NCBI GenBank assembly: GCA_002722955.1
Contig: PBMZ01000211.1
Coordinates: forward strand, 1 to 32,952
Length of the DNA stretch: 32,952 nt
Reading direction: 5' to 3'
Source of the DNA: Planctomycetaceae bacterium
Lineage (GTDB): Bacteria; Planctomycetota; Planctomycetia; Planctomycetales; Planctomycetaceae
The position numbers and the translations under genes were made by a program. Each line of letters starts with the position of its first letter. Position 1 is the first letter of the stretch. The notes beneath the pieces are model-generated. The model had not been told where the DNA came from. It worked only from the letters and a program-made list of their open reading frames with translations, and did not search any database. This document shows, piece by piece, positions 7,684 through 14,613 of this stretch.

Positions 7684-8457
7684 GTGCCTCAAGGATTGCT
7701 GAAAAAAGTTGCCGTCGTCACAGGCGGTGGTCGCGGAATCGGAAAAGCCATCGCCGAACAGTTCTTGGCCGAGGGGGCTCGAGTGGTCGTCTTTGGGCGG
7801 ACTGCCGATGAGCTAGACCGCGTCGTCGAAACAGCCCCGGCAAGAGCACTTTCCGTCGTCGGTGATGTCACCAGTCCTGACAACATCGCCGAGCTGGCCG
7901 ACGTCGTCACGCGCCGATTCGGCCGCGTCGACACAATCGTGCCGTGTGCTGTTCACATCCAACGCGTGCCGTTCGCCGAGTTCGAAGAGGCCGATATACG
8001 ACAACATTTCGAAGTCAACTTCCACGGCGCGATGCGAACGGTGCAACAACTGCTGCCGACAATGAACCGTGGTGGCTCGATCATTCTGATGACTGGGTTC
8101 TTAGAGCAGTCTGGACTAGCTGGCTTGTCGGCGTTTAACGCCAGCAAAGCTGCCTTGCGGTCTGCGGGAAAATCTCTGGCCCTCGAACTGGCGGGGCGAG
8201 AGATCCGTGTCAATTGCTTGTCCCCTGGGCCAACAGCAACTTCTCTGTGGGGTGCATCCGACAATCAGACTTCCACCGAGACGACTCAATTCGCGGCCCT
8301 GCAGTCGGCGGCTTCAACGATTGAAGATCGATTGCCGCGTGGTCAGTTTGCTTCACCGAAAGAGATCGCTGAGACGGCCGTGTTTTTGGCTTCGGATTCT
8401 TCCCACAATCTCAATGGGCAAGAAATCGTCGTCGACGGCGGCTTTGGCGTGAGCTGA
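7684..8457 (+). CDS. Short-chain dehydrogenase/reductase fold protein lacking the catalytic Ser and Tyr
   Basis: A 257-residue protein of classical SDR length. The GTG at 7684 follows GAGGGAG by 6 bases; the overlapping ATG at 7679 is in another frame that closes quickly. The nucleotide-binding motif TGGGRGIG is intact (13-20), as are GDVT (60-63), the Asn of VNFHG (Asn112) and the LSPGP loop (179-183). The active site is not: the position of the catalytic Tyr is Phe151 in AFNASK, Lys155 remains, the Ser position reads Gly138 or Phe139 in MTGF, and the usual NNAG is replaced by PCAV (87-90). Classical SDRs need Ser-Tyr-Lys for hydride transfer, so this protein may bind NAD(P) without ordinary oxidoreductase activity. 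The reading frame is clean, so it is not a decayed pseudogene. Divergent from the sugar kinase. Confidence 0.85.
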   Translation: MPQGLLKKVAVVTGGGRGIGKAIAEQFLAEGARVVVFGRTADELDRVVETAPARALSVVGDVTSPDNIAELADVVTRRFGRVDTIVPCAVHIQRVPFAEFEEADIRQHFEVNFHGAMRTVQQLLPTMNRGGSIILMTGFLEQSGLAGLSAFNASKAALRSAGKSLALELAGREIRVNCLSPGPTATSLWGASDNQTSTETTQFAALQSAASTIEDRLPRGQFASPKEIAETAVFLASDSSHNLNGQEIVVDGGFGVS

Positions 8458-8482
8458 GAACACGTTCGTCTGGACGCACCAA

Positions 8483-8556
8483 AGTTGGAGTGCAGGCTTT
8501 AGCCGCCAAATGCACGACTTGCCCCAACTAGTCGCCTAAAAGGCTAGACTCCAACT
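8483..8556. repeat. Inverted pair of GTTGGAGT palindrome units between convergent genes
   Basis: AGTTGGAGT (8483-8491) pairs with ACTCCAACT (8548-8556). Inside are two small hairpins, GGCTTTAGCC (8495-8504) and GCCTAAAAGGC (8534-8544), so the element reads as two similar units facing each other. It lies between the SDR stop (8457) and the YihY stop (8577), both genes running towards it, where it could terminate both transcripts. Confidence 0.65.
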
Positions 8557-8576
8557 GTCGGTTCGAGACACACGGT

Positions 8577-9563
8577 CTACGCCGCTTGCTTTTCTCTTGC
8601 GGCGTCTTCGATGACGCTGTTGATTTGGCCGCCCATCAAAAGAACGAAGCCGGTGAAATATAGCCAGATCAAGAGCACAACCACGCCGCCCAGCGCGCCG
8701 TAGGTTTCGTTGTAGCGTCCGAAGTTCTCGACATAGACTTGGAATCCTTGAGTAACTCCGACCCAGCCGACGGTGGCGAAGACGTTGCCCGGAGACAACC
8801 AATACCACGGCATTTTTCGTCCGGGAACGACCCAATAGATGAACGTTGCCGAAATCAGCAAGAACGCCGACGCGATGCTCCAGCGAACTCCACTAGAAAG
8901 CCAAAACTGAATTCGCGGCGTGTCGAGCCACGACATCTTATCGGTGAGGAAGCCTATCACCATTGGACCAACGACCAACAGGATCATTGCCAGCAGCAAC
9001 AGGAACAGAACACCCAGTGTCATACTCAAAGCCAATAAACTTTGCTTCCACATATGGCGTCCGTTTTCGATACCGTATGCCTCGTCCAAACCTGCCCCGA
9101 GTGACAAGAACACTCGCGAACCGAAGAAGCCCAGAAGAAACAAACCCAACGTGATCAGTCCGATCGTCGATTGAGCTTGAATGTCGGTGATCTGCTGACT
9201 GATCAACGTCACCACGCTTTCGGGCATGCCGACGTCGATTGCTGTTAGGAACGAATCCAGCACACCTTCCAATGGAAGTTGAGCGACCAAAGCCAGGACG
9301 ACAATGAACAACGGAGCAATCGTCATCAGCGCCGTATAAGCAAACTGCGCACTGCGAGCATCCAAGTGGTTGTCCCAAAATGCATGGAATGCTCGATACG
9401 CAAGTTTCCACGGAGAGATCCCGCCCAAACGCCACAACTGTCCGTAGGTTAATCGGTCTGACGACTTCCCATCAGCCGGCTCAGCAGTGTCATTCGCAGA
9501 CGCCGCGGGCGCAGGCGTTCCGAGCTTCGCAGTCTTGGCATTAGCGGTTTCAGCCTTGCTCAC
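8577..9563 (-). CDS. YihY/BrkB-family inner membrane protein
   Basis: A 328-residue protein if started at the GTG at 9563, which has GGAAGGGG about 7 bases upstream. An in-frame ATG at 9665 would add 34 residues, but it has no ribosome site and the added stretch uses codons unlike the rest of the gene. After a polar Ala/Thr-rich N-terminus, the family core begins at WKLAYRAFHAFWDNHLDARSAQFAYTALMTIAPL and continues through about six membrane helices to NETYGALGGVVVLLIWLYFTGFVLLMGGQINSV, the conserved YihY ending. The family was once called RNase BN or virulence factor BrkB; its transport or envelope role remains undefined. It converges on the SDR gene and diverges from the Cys-rich lipoprotein. 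Confidence 0.88.
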   Translation of the reverse strand: MSKAETANAKTAKLGTPAPAASANDTAEPADGKSSDRLTYGQLWRLGGISPWKLAYRAFHAFWDNHLDARSAQFAYTALMTIAPLFIVVLALVAQLPLEGVLDSFLTAIDVGMPESVVTLISQQITDIQAQSTIGLITLGLFLLGFFGSRVFLSLGAGLDEAYGIENGRHMWKQSLLALSMTLGVLFLLLLAMILLVVGPMVIGFLTDKMSWLDTPRIQFWLSSGVRWSIASAFLLISATFIYWVVPGRKMPWYWLSPGNVFATVGWVGVTQGFQVYVENFGRYNETYGALGGVVVLLIWLYFTGFVLLMGGQINSVIEDAAREKQAA

Positions 9564-9909
9564 GCGGAGCCCCTTCCGTTTGCGATTCTTTCTCCGTTGG
9601 CCAATTAACTCCAAATGATTCGGCAGGAAAACGCGAGGCAGTGACAGCAGAAGTATCTCGAACATGAGACGTTATTCGGCCACCGAATCAATTCCTTGAA
9701 AACTTGCTCCTTTACTTTAGCGTTCCTCCGCTTGCCGTGAGACCAAACTACCGCAAATCCTTTGAGTATACGGTGTAATCGCCGGATGCACCGCCGGAGT
9801 ACTCCGAAAAATCGATAAAGTTTGCCCAATCCGTAACCCGATATTCTCCAAAGACCGACCTCGCGCAGGCTGCGCGTGTTCTGGCGTGCCTAACTTTTGG
9901 AGAGTTGTA
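9564..9909. other. Divergent spacer with a perfect 12-bp palindrome
   Basis: This 346-base stretch separates the YihY gene from the Cys-rich lipoprotein gene. Part of it (9564-9665) would be coding if the YihY protein starts at 9665. CGGAGTACTCCG at 9795-9806 is a perfect palindrome about 105 bases before the lipoprotein start and could be an operator for either gene. I see no other convincing gene, promoter or repeat. Confidence 0.35.
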
Positions 9910-10551
9910 ATGAAACGAGCCGTCGCCACTTCGATGCTTTGCCTGTTGACTCTAAGCTTGACCGGTTGCTCTTGCCATCGAGCCAAGCTCTATCATCCAT
10001 CGGGCGTCGTCTACTCGGGCGACTACACAAACGGCTGGTCTGATCCAAGCACTCAACACATCACTGGCAACGACGCCTGTGGTTGCAGTGGTGCAAAGCA
10101 GCACGACCATAAGAGCCCCAAACGCAAGAGTAGCGGTTGCAGTTGCGGTCGAGCTCACACCCCCGCCCCAACAACAAGTTGTGGTGGCTGCGGCGGCGAT
10201 ATGTCGTATATCGATCAAAGTTGGAGCTCAGGCTGCTCGTCATGCGGCGGCAACGTGATCAGCTCGGACTGTGCGACTTGCGGCGGCGCGACCGAGACGA
10301 CCGGCTGCGCAACCTGTGCACAAGGTATCCCGTCCGGCACTACGATCCAGCAAGCTCCGGGGACCAACGTTCCGATGGGAACAAATGGCGTTCCGATGGC
10401 TCCTGGCAGCGAAGCCACGGAAGAAGCCGGCGACAGTGACGGCACCGAGGGAGACAGCTCAACACGTCTTCGACCTCAAGACGTTCCCAACACGAATGCT
10501 CGCCCGATTCAACAAACGCAGTACCTTCAATGGGTGCCGCGAAAACTCTAG
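9910..10551 (+). CDS. Cysteine-rich predicted lipoprotein of unknown function
   Basis: A 213-residue protein. ATG at 9910 follows GGAGAG by 6 bases and starts a lipoprotein signal with lipobox LTGC, so Cys20 should be lipidated and the protein anchored in a membrane facing outward. Between about residues 55 and 145 there are 12 cysteines, mostly in pairs (CGC, CSC, CGGCGG, CSSCGG, CATCGG, CATC), set in Gly/Ser/Thr-rich sequence. The C-terminal third is Pro/Gly/Thr-rich, acidic and without cysteine. The paired cysteines could bind metal or form a disulfide ladder; neither can be decided from sequence. I recognise no domain family. It converges on the sugar transferase with a 25-base gap. Confidence 0.75.
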   Translation: MKRAVATSMLCLLTLSLTGCSCHRAKLYHPSGVVYSGDYTNGWSDPSTQHITGNDACGCSGAKQHDHKSPKRKSSGCSCGRAHTPAPTTSCGGCGGDMSYIDQSWSSGCSSCGGNVISSDCATCGGATETTGCATCAQGIPSGTTIQQAPGTNVPMGTNGVPMAPGSEATEEAGDSDGTEGDSSTRLRPQDVPNTNARPIQQTQYLQWVPRKL

Positions 10552-10576
10552 TGGTCGTGCTACGCTCCGCCAGCCG

Positions 10577-11428
10577 CTAAAGAGCGTCTTTGCCTGTAAA
10601 CACGACGCCCACGGTACGGACAAGAATCTTTAGGTCATTCCACAAGCAGCAATTCTGAAGATAAAGCAAATCTAGAGCGACCTTGCGACGGAAGCTGTCC
10701 AGATTGTTGTCGTCGCCATTGATGACTTGGGCCGGTCCAGTCAGCCCCGGCTTCAAGCCAAGCCGATGCAAGTAATCGGGAATCTCGTTCGATAGCGTTT
10801 CGATGAATTCAGGACGTTCCGGACGCGGTCCAACCAAGGTCATCTCGCCACGCAAGACGTTGATTAATTGCGGCAGTTCGTCCAGCCGAGTCTTGCGAAG
10901 AAAACGACCAAGCGGTGTGATTCGCGGATCATTCTTTTGTGCGAATTGAGCACCGTGCTTCTCAGCATCCGTTCGCATTGTGCGGAACTTGTAAAGAACG
11001 AACGGTTTACCAAAGGCGGCATCGCGTCTTCGGTCTTGTTGCCGCCGTTCTGAGTGGCCACCAGGTATTGGTTTGACGTCAACTTTGCGTCGATCGTCCG
11101 ACTTCTGCGATCTCAAGTTAAGACCCGTTCGAACTTGTTGGAAGACAATCGGCCCCTTAGACGTCAACTTAACTGCAACTGCAACACACAACATCACTGG
11201 CCATAACACGAGTAACATTGTACCGGCGACAAAAACATCCAAGCCACGCTTTACGAAACGCGTGGTCCCACTCAAGCACCGGATGTCTCTTCGCGGTCGC
11301 TTCAACTGCAATTGAGTAATCCAGTCCGCCGGCGGCAAGTAGCGCGACACGGCGTACTCGACAACTAAATCAGAAAGATCGTCCCGCCGGACGGTTTCAG
11401 TTTGCTCGGCGACTGCGGTAGTGCTCAT
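10577..11428 (-). CDS. Initiating sugar-phosphate transferase (WcaJ/PglC-type)
   Basis: A 283-residue protein. ATG at 11428 is preferred to an in-frame GTG at 11530, because the extra 34 residues look non-coding; neither start has a clear ribosome site. A single membrane segment (about 62-86) follows the family opening [14 protein letters not shown]. Conserved blocks come next: KFRTM (147-151), [37 protein letters not shown] and [12 protein letters not shown]. Enzymes of this family move a sugar-1-phosphate from a nucleotide sugar to undecaprenyl phosphate, the first step of exopolysaccharide or capsule assembly at the inner membrane. It has only the catalytic half, without the four-helix N-terminal part of WcaJ. 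About 34 Arg/Asp-rich residues (105-138) are inserted between GLN and GKPF, where these normally join. No other polysaccharide gene is adjacent. Confidence 0.92.
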   Translation of the reverse strand: MSTTAVAEQTETVRRDDLSDLVVEYAVSRYLPPADWITQLQLKRPRRDIRCLSGTTRFVKRGLDVFVAGTMLLVLWPVMLCVAVAVKLTSKGPIVFQQVRTGLNLRSQKSDDRRKVDVKPIPGGHSERRQQDRRRDAAFGKPFVLYKFRTMRTDAEKHGAQFAQKNDPRITPLGRFLRKTRLDELPQLINVLRGEMTLVGPRPERPEFIETLSNEIPDYLHRLGLKPGLTGPAQVINGDDNNLDSFRRKVALDLLYLQNCCLWNDLKILVRTVGVVFTGKDAL

Positions 11429-11771
11429 GATGATCAACTGTTGAAATGAGTCGCGAGGTGGTCGTTCCAAACGCAGGCCCACACGCTCCGAATGTTTGTC
11501 CTGTCTTCTAGGTTTGGCACCAATGAGCACCGAAAGTGTTCAGAACAAACAACGGAAGCGCATCCCTGACACAGAAAATGTGCGTTGGCCCGTCACAATG
11601 TAGCTTGCCACGCCTGCCCGCACCGTGAATCGACGGTCGATAATCCTGAGAACTTGCTGCCAACGTCATGCATTAAAACATGCACGGAACTGGTGGACTC
11701 TGCGGGTTTTGCGGCCACTGCAAGTTGTATGAATTGCGATGAGGTAAAACTCGCACAGGCTGCCCCATCAT
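11429..11771. other. Gap without a supported gene
   Basis: These 343 bases lie between two minus-strand genes, the LysM lipoprotein upstream and the sugar transferase downstream, and should hold the transferase promoter. Only short, weak inverted sequences are visible (for example TGCAT at 11669-11673 with ATGCA at 11680-11684). A plus-strand frame from a TTG at 11585 overlaps the LysM gene and was not accepted. Confidence 0.4.
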
Positions 11772-12122
11772 TCAGCTACGGGTCTCACGCCGGGGGATGT
11801 AGATCAACTGTCCGGGCTGAATGATCGCGTTCGAATCCAGACCGTTGCCTTCGATAACCGCTTCTGTCGAGACACCGTACTTCCGAGCGATCGAGGCGAC
11901 CGATTCACCTCGAAGAACACGGTGATAAAACGCGCGTGCATCGGGCGTTTGCTTCGAATCCAGAATAGACGACGCTGGCGCTCCAGCAATCTCTGAAAAC
12001 GACTTTGCGTTACCGCTTGCCGTTGTCCCTGGAATTGGATCCGCTTGAACAATCGTTCGTTGACATCCCATCATCAGCAATGACGAGATTCCCACGGTGA
12101 TAAACAATCCTTGTTTCATCAT
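11772..12122 (-). CDS. Small LysM lipoprotein
   Basis: A 116-residue protein. The ATG at 12122 (followed by a second ATG) opens a lipoprotein signal ending MMGC, so Cys20 is the predicted lipid site; the weak ribosome site is GGGAA. In-frame codons further upstream would bury this signal, so the longer version was rejected. After an unstructured stretch, one LysM domain fills about residues 66-111: FYHRVLRGESVASIARKYGV, then IEGNGLDSNAIIQPGQLIYIP, with the usual GQ.L.IP ending. LysM binds the glycan part of peptidoglycan, so the protein probably tethers membrane to wall. There is no enzymatic domain. It diverges from the unknown gene at 12318 across a palindrome. Confidence 0.87.
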   Translation of the reverse strand: MMKQGLFITVGISSLLMMGCQRTIVQADPIPGTTASGNAKSFSEIAGAPASSILDSKQTPDARAFYHRVLRGESVASIARKYGVSTEAVIEGNGLDSNAIIQPGQLIYIPRRETRS

Positions 12123-12251
12123 TTCCCGGCCAAACAATTTGCAACGAGACAATTCTAAAGCGCCAAATGCGTGATCCTTCACTTGGCGGATTGTCGTGTC
12201 CAACGCCGGTAAGGTAAACTTCAATTTCGTCGTTTAGACTGGTGCGATCAA

Positions 12252-12284
12252 AGAAGCCCGGCTTTTTTGAAAAGCCGGGCTTCT
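12252..12284. repeat. Perfect 15-bp palindrome, AGAAGCCCGGCTTTT type
   Basis: AGAAGCCCGGCTTTT (12252-12266) is the exact reverse complement of 12270-12284, with a TTG loop. A decayed relative is at 1644-1675. Both copies lie in a divergent spacer about 25-35 bases before a plus-strand gene start. Confidence 0.85.
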
Positions 12285-12317
12285 ACAAACCATATCCAAA
12301 ATCAGCTCTCACACCCC

Positions 12318-14192
12318 ATGCTGTCCGACTTTCTAAAAATCAGCGATCGAATCCACGTTCTGCCGATCATCCACGGCAGCGGCGATTTTGCGATCGAGGT
12401 GCGTCGCGTGATGCTCGGACAGGAATTCGACTGTCTCGCCGTACCACTTCCGCCGTCGTTTCAGCATGACGTCGAAAGAGCCATCGACTATCTGCCAACG
12501 ATTACCGCGGTCTTGCAGCAGGAAACAACGAATTACCGCACTGATGATTGGTCGCCTGAGCAAGACAGCTTCGACGATGAAACCGTTTGCAGTTATGTGC
12601 CCGTCGACCCTTGCCAAGGTGTGATTGCCGCGTTGCGAATCGCGATTCAGGAGCGGATGCCGCGTGCTTTCATCGATTTGGAGACCGATTCGTTCCAAGA
12701 AATCTCGACGATCCTGCCCGATCCGTATGCAGTCAAGAAGGTCAACGCCGACAAGTTCGCAGCGGCTGTGCTTCCAGCTTTACGACGTCTCCCCGACGGA
12801 CAACCGCAAGCTCGCGTCATCGCCATGGCCAACCGGCTCCGTGAGCTGGAACAACAGTTCGAGTCGATTCTGCTGGTCTGCTCCGTTTTAGAATGGCCTT
12901 GGATCAAGGAAGCCTACTTCGACCGTACAGAACAAATCGTCGCTGACGACGAAGTCTACGAGACTGGCATCTACGGCGTTGATCCCATCACGCTGATCTT
13001 CATGTTGGGCGAGTTGCCTTTTGTAACCGGACTTTATGAACTCGCGCGGGCTGAGTTGGATGAGGACGACAATCTTTCGGTTGACGCGGTCAAGGCAGTC
13101 ATGCTGGCCGCCCGTGATCGATATCAGCAAGAGCTTGGTAACCGAGCCCGTCGGATCACGCCCAAACTGTTAAAAACGTACTTCAAGTATGTCCGCAACC
13201 TTTCGCTGGTCGAGCATCGCATGACGCCGGACATGTACACTCAAGTCGTCGCGGCTCAACAGATTTTTGGTGACGAGTATGCGATCCACTTGGCCGAAAC
13301 TCTGCGGGCCTATCCTTACCACCGAGAATTCGGTCTCGACATGCTTCGTATGGGAAATGATGAAGCACAACTGCCGGATGGCACCATCACCGGCATGAAG
13401 TGCCGGCTTCCTGGAGTCCCCGGCAGTTGGCGAAGCTGCCAACTTAAGCCGCGTCCAGCAAAAATTGACCAAGACAAATGGCAATCGCTTTGGAATCCGT
13501 TTCGCCAATGTAGCTGGCCCGAAGAAGATGTCGCCATCGAGAAATTCCGAACGCACGTCAAAGACGTCGCGTTGGGAATCTTGACTTCTGACTTTGCTCA
13601 GACCGAGAAATTCACAACCAGCATCAAGGACGGATTGGACATTCGCGAAACCGTGCGGAATTGGCACACTGGCGAAATCTATGTGCGCAACTTTCCGCCG
13701 TCGATGGGAACATTGGACTGCGTCTTGATGTTCTTTGACTCGCCCGCCGACCCGCGCGATTACCCTTGGCGGACGACATGGATGGCCGAGCATCATGACG
13801 AGTCCACGCTCGCATTATTCGCGACCAGTTTTCACGAAGAGCTGGTTGGTCCCGGAATCGGACTAGCCACATACGGCGGTGCCCTGTTTCTGTTTCCGCC
13901 ACGTCCCATTCCAGATGTCTGGACGGACCCTCGATTAGACTTCTGCGACACACTCGAGGAACGCTTGCTGGCCGGTGGATGCATTCACAGCCAAGAACAT
14001 CACATTGCCATTCTTAGCGATTCACCACCAGGCGCTGCGTGGCGACGGCTCGCAAAAACCTATGGCAAGAAGCTGATCCATGTACCGCTAAGTCGCTTTA
14101 GCCAAGCCACGATTCAACAGTTGCGGCTTTTCCATGTCTTAAATGGACACGAAGTGCGCAGCTACGCCGCCCACTTTATTCGCAAGGCGTAG
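12318..14192 (+). CDS. Large cytoplasmic protein of unknown function (624 residues)
   Basis: The ATG at 12318 is the first in-frame ATG after the palindrome; a longer version from a TTG at 12267 would start inside the palindrome. No strong ribosome site is seen. There is no signal peptide or membrane helix. The N-terminal part (VLPIIHGSGDFAIEVRRVM, about 14-32, followed by FDCLAVPLPPSF) and a later segment (RVIAMANRLRELEQQF, then ILLVCSVLEWPW, about 165-195) have the spacing and character of TraB/ChaN/EreA (TIKI-type) proteins, where a pocket is built from a first His and a late G..H; the later His is not evident. This is a weak resemblance. The C-terminal half (HDESTLALFATSF, EELVGPGIGLATYGGALFLFPP) matches nothing I recognise. 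The long, clean frame with typical codon use makes it a real gene. Confidence 0.78.
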   Translation: MLSDFLKISDRIHVLPIIHGSGDFAIEVRRVMLGQEFDCLAVPLPPSFQHDVERAIDYLPTITAVLQQETTNYRTDDWSPEQDSFDDETVCSYVPVDPCQGVIAALRIAIQERMPRAFIDLETDSFQEISTILPDPYAVKKVNADKFAAAVLPALRRLPDGQPQARVIAMANRLRELEQQFESILLVCSVLEWPWIKEAYFDRTEQIVADDEVYETGIYGVDPITLIFMLGELPFVTGLYELARAELDEDDNLSVDAVKAVMLAARDRYQQELGNRARRITPKLLKTYFKYVRNLSLVEHRMTPDMYTQVVAAQQIFGDEYAIHLAETLRAYPYHREFGLDMLRMGNDEAQLPDGTITGMKCRLPGVPGSWRSCQLKPRPAKIDQDKWQSLWNPFRQCSWPEEDVAIEKFRTHVKDVALGILTSDFAQTEKFTTSIKDGLDIRETVRNWHTGEIYVRNFPPSMGTLDCVLMFFDSPADPRDYPWRTTWMAEHHDESTLALFATSFHEELVGPGIGLATYGGALFLFPPRPIPDVWTDPRLDFCDTLEERLLAGGCIHSQEHHIAILSDSPPGAAWRRLAKTYGKKLIHVPLSRFSQATIQQLRLFHVLNGHEVRSYAAHFIRKA

Positions 14193-14196
14193 CCAA

Positions 14197-14261
14197 TGTG
14201 GCCCCGCGACTCCGTTCGCGGGGCGCGAAACAATGCCCCGCGACGGAATCGTGAGGCCACA
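14197..14261. repeat. Imperfect 27-28-bp inverted repeat of a GCCCCGCGA unit
   Basis: The left arm 14197-14224 and right arm 14235-14261 are near reverse complements: TGTGGCC/GGCCACA at the outside, GCGGGGC/GCCCCGC at the inside, with a few mismatches and one indel. The left arm can also fold on itself (GCCCCGCGA with TCGCGGGGC). It starts 5 bases after the stop of the unknown 624-residue gene and is probably its 3' hairpin. Confidence 0.7.
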
Positions 14262-14613
14262 GCATCGACATTGTCAAACCTTACCGGTTACGCAGACTCT
14301 ACGCGTCGCACGACTTATAGCAAATCTACCGGTCGTACCGCTCGGACCTAATGTATTGACAGGCATTTAGGGCCGCCCGGTGGTTGACTGTTCCGGTTCT
14401 AACGGTTCTGGCGGTCGTGCCAAAGTCTCTGGGTCCGGTTAGAACGATTGTGCTGAAGGACAGTTCTGTAGTGGTCGAGATATTAGGAATCACATAGTCG
14501 GTACAAACCGTACAAGCATCAGTTCCGCTGCATGCTCGTTGCGGGCGTACTCCGGTCACGCCCGGTGTGATGACATCAATCAAAAGACTGAATCTCGATC
14601 AGGAATTGTCGGA
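14262..14613. other. Long non-coding leader before the RTX metalloprotease gene
   Basis: No gene is supported in these 352 bases. GTTCTAAC (14396-14403) and GTTAGAAC (14438-14445) form an inverted repeat with a 34-base loop, and TACCGGT occurs at the start of two short related stretches (near 14283 and 14328). TTGACA at 14356-14361 has no matching -10 box. The region probably holds the promoter and 5' leader of the secreted giant. Confidence 0.35.

Noticed and set aside
11585..11824. Plus-strand frame with several cysteine pairs, from a TTG at 11585
   Set aside because: It overlaps the end of the LysM gene on the other strand, has no ribosome site, and its second part is simply the antisense of that gene.
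12267..12317. TTG at 12267 as start of the 624-residue protein
   Set aside because: It lies in the loop of a perfect palindrome and the added residues do not resemble the rest of the protein.
14356..14361. TTGACA as a -35 box for the RTX gene
   Set aside because: No -10-like sequence lies 16-18 bases downstream.
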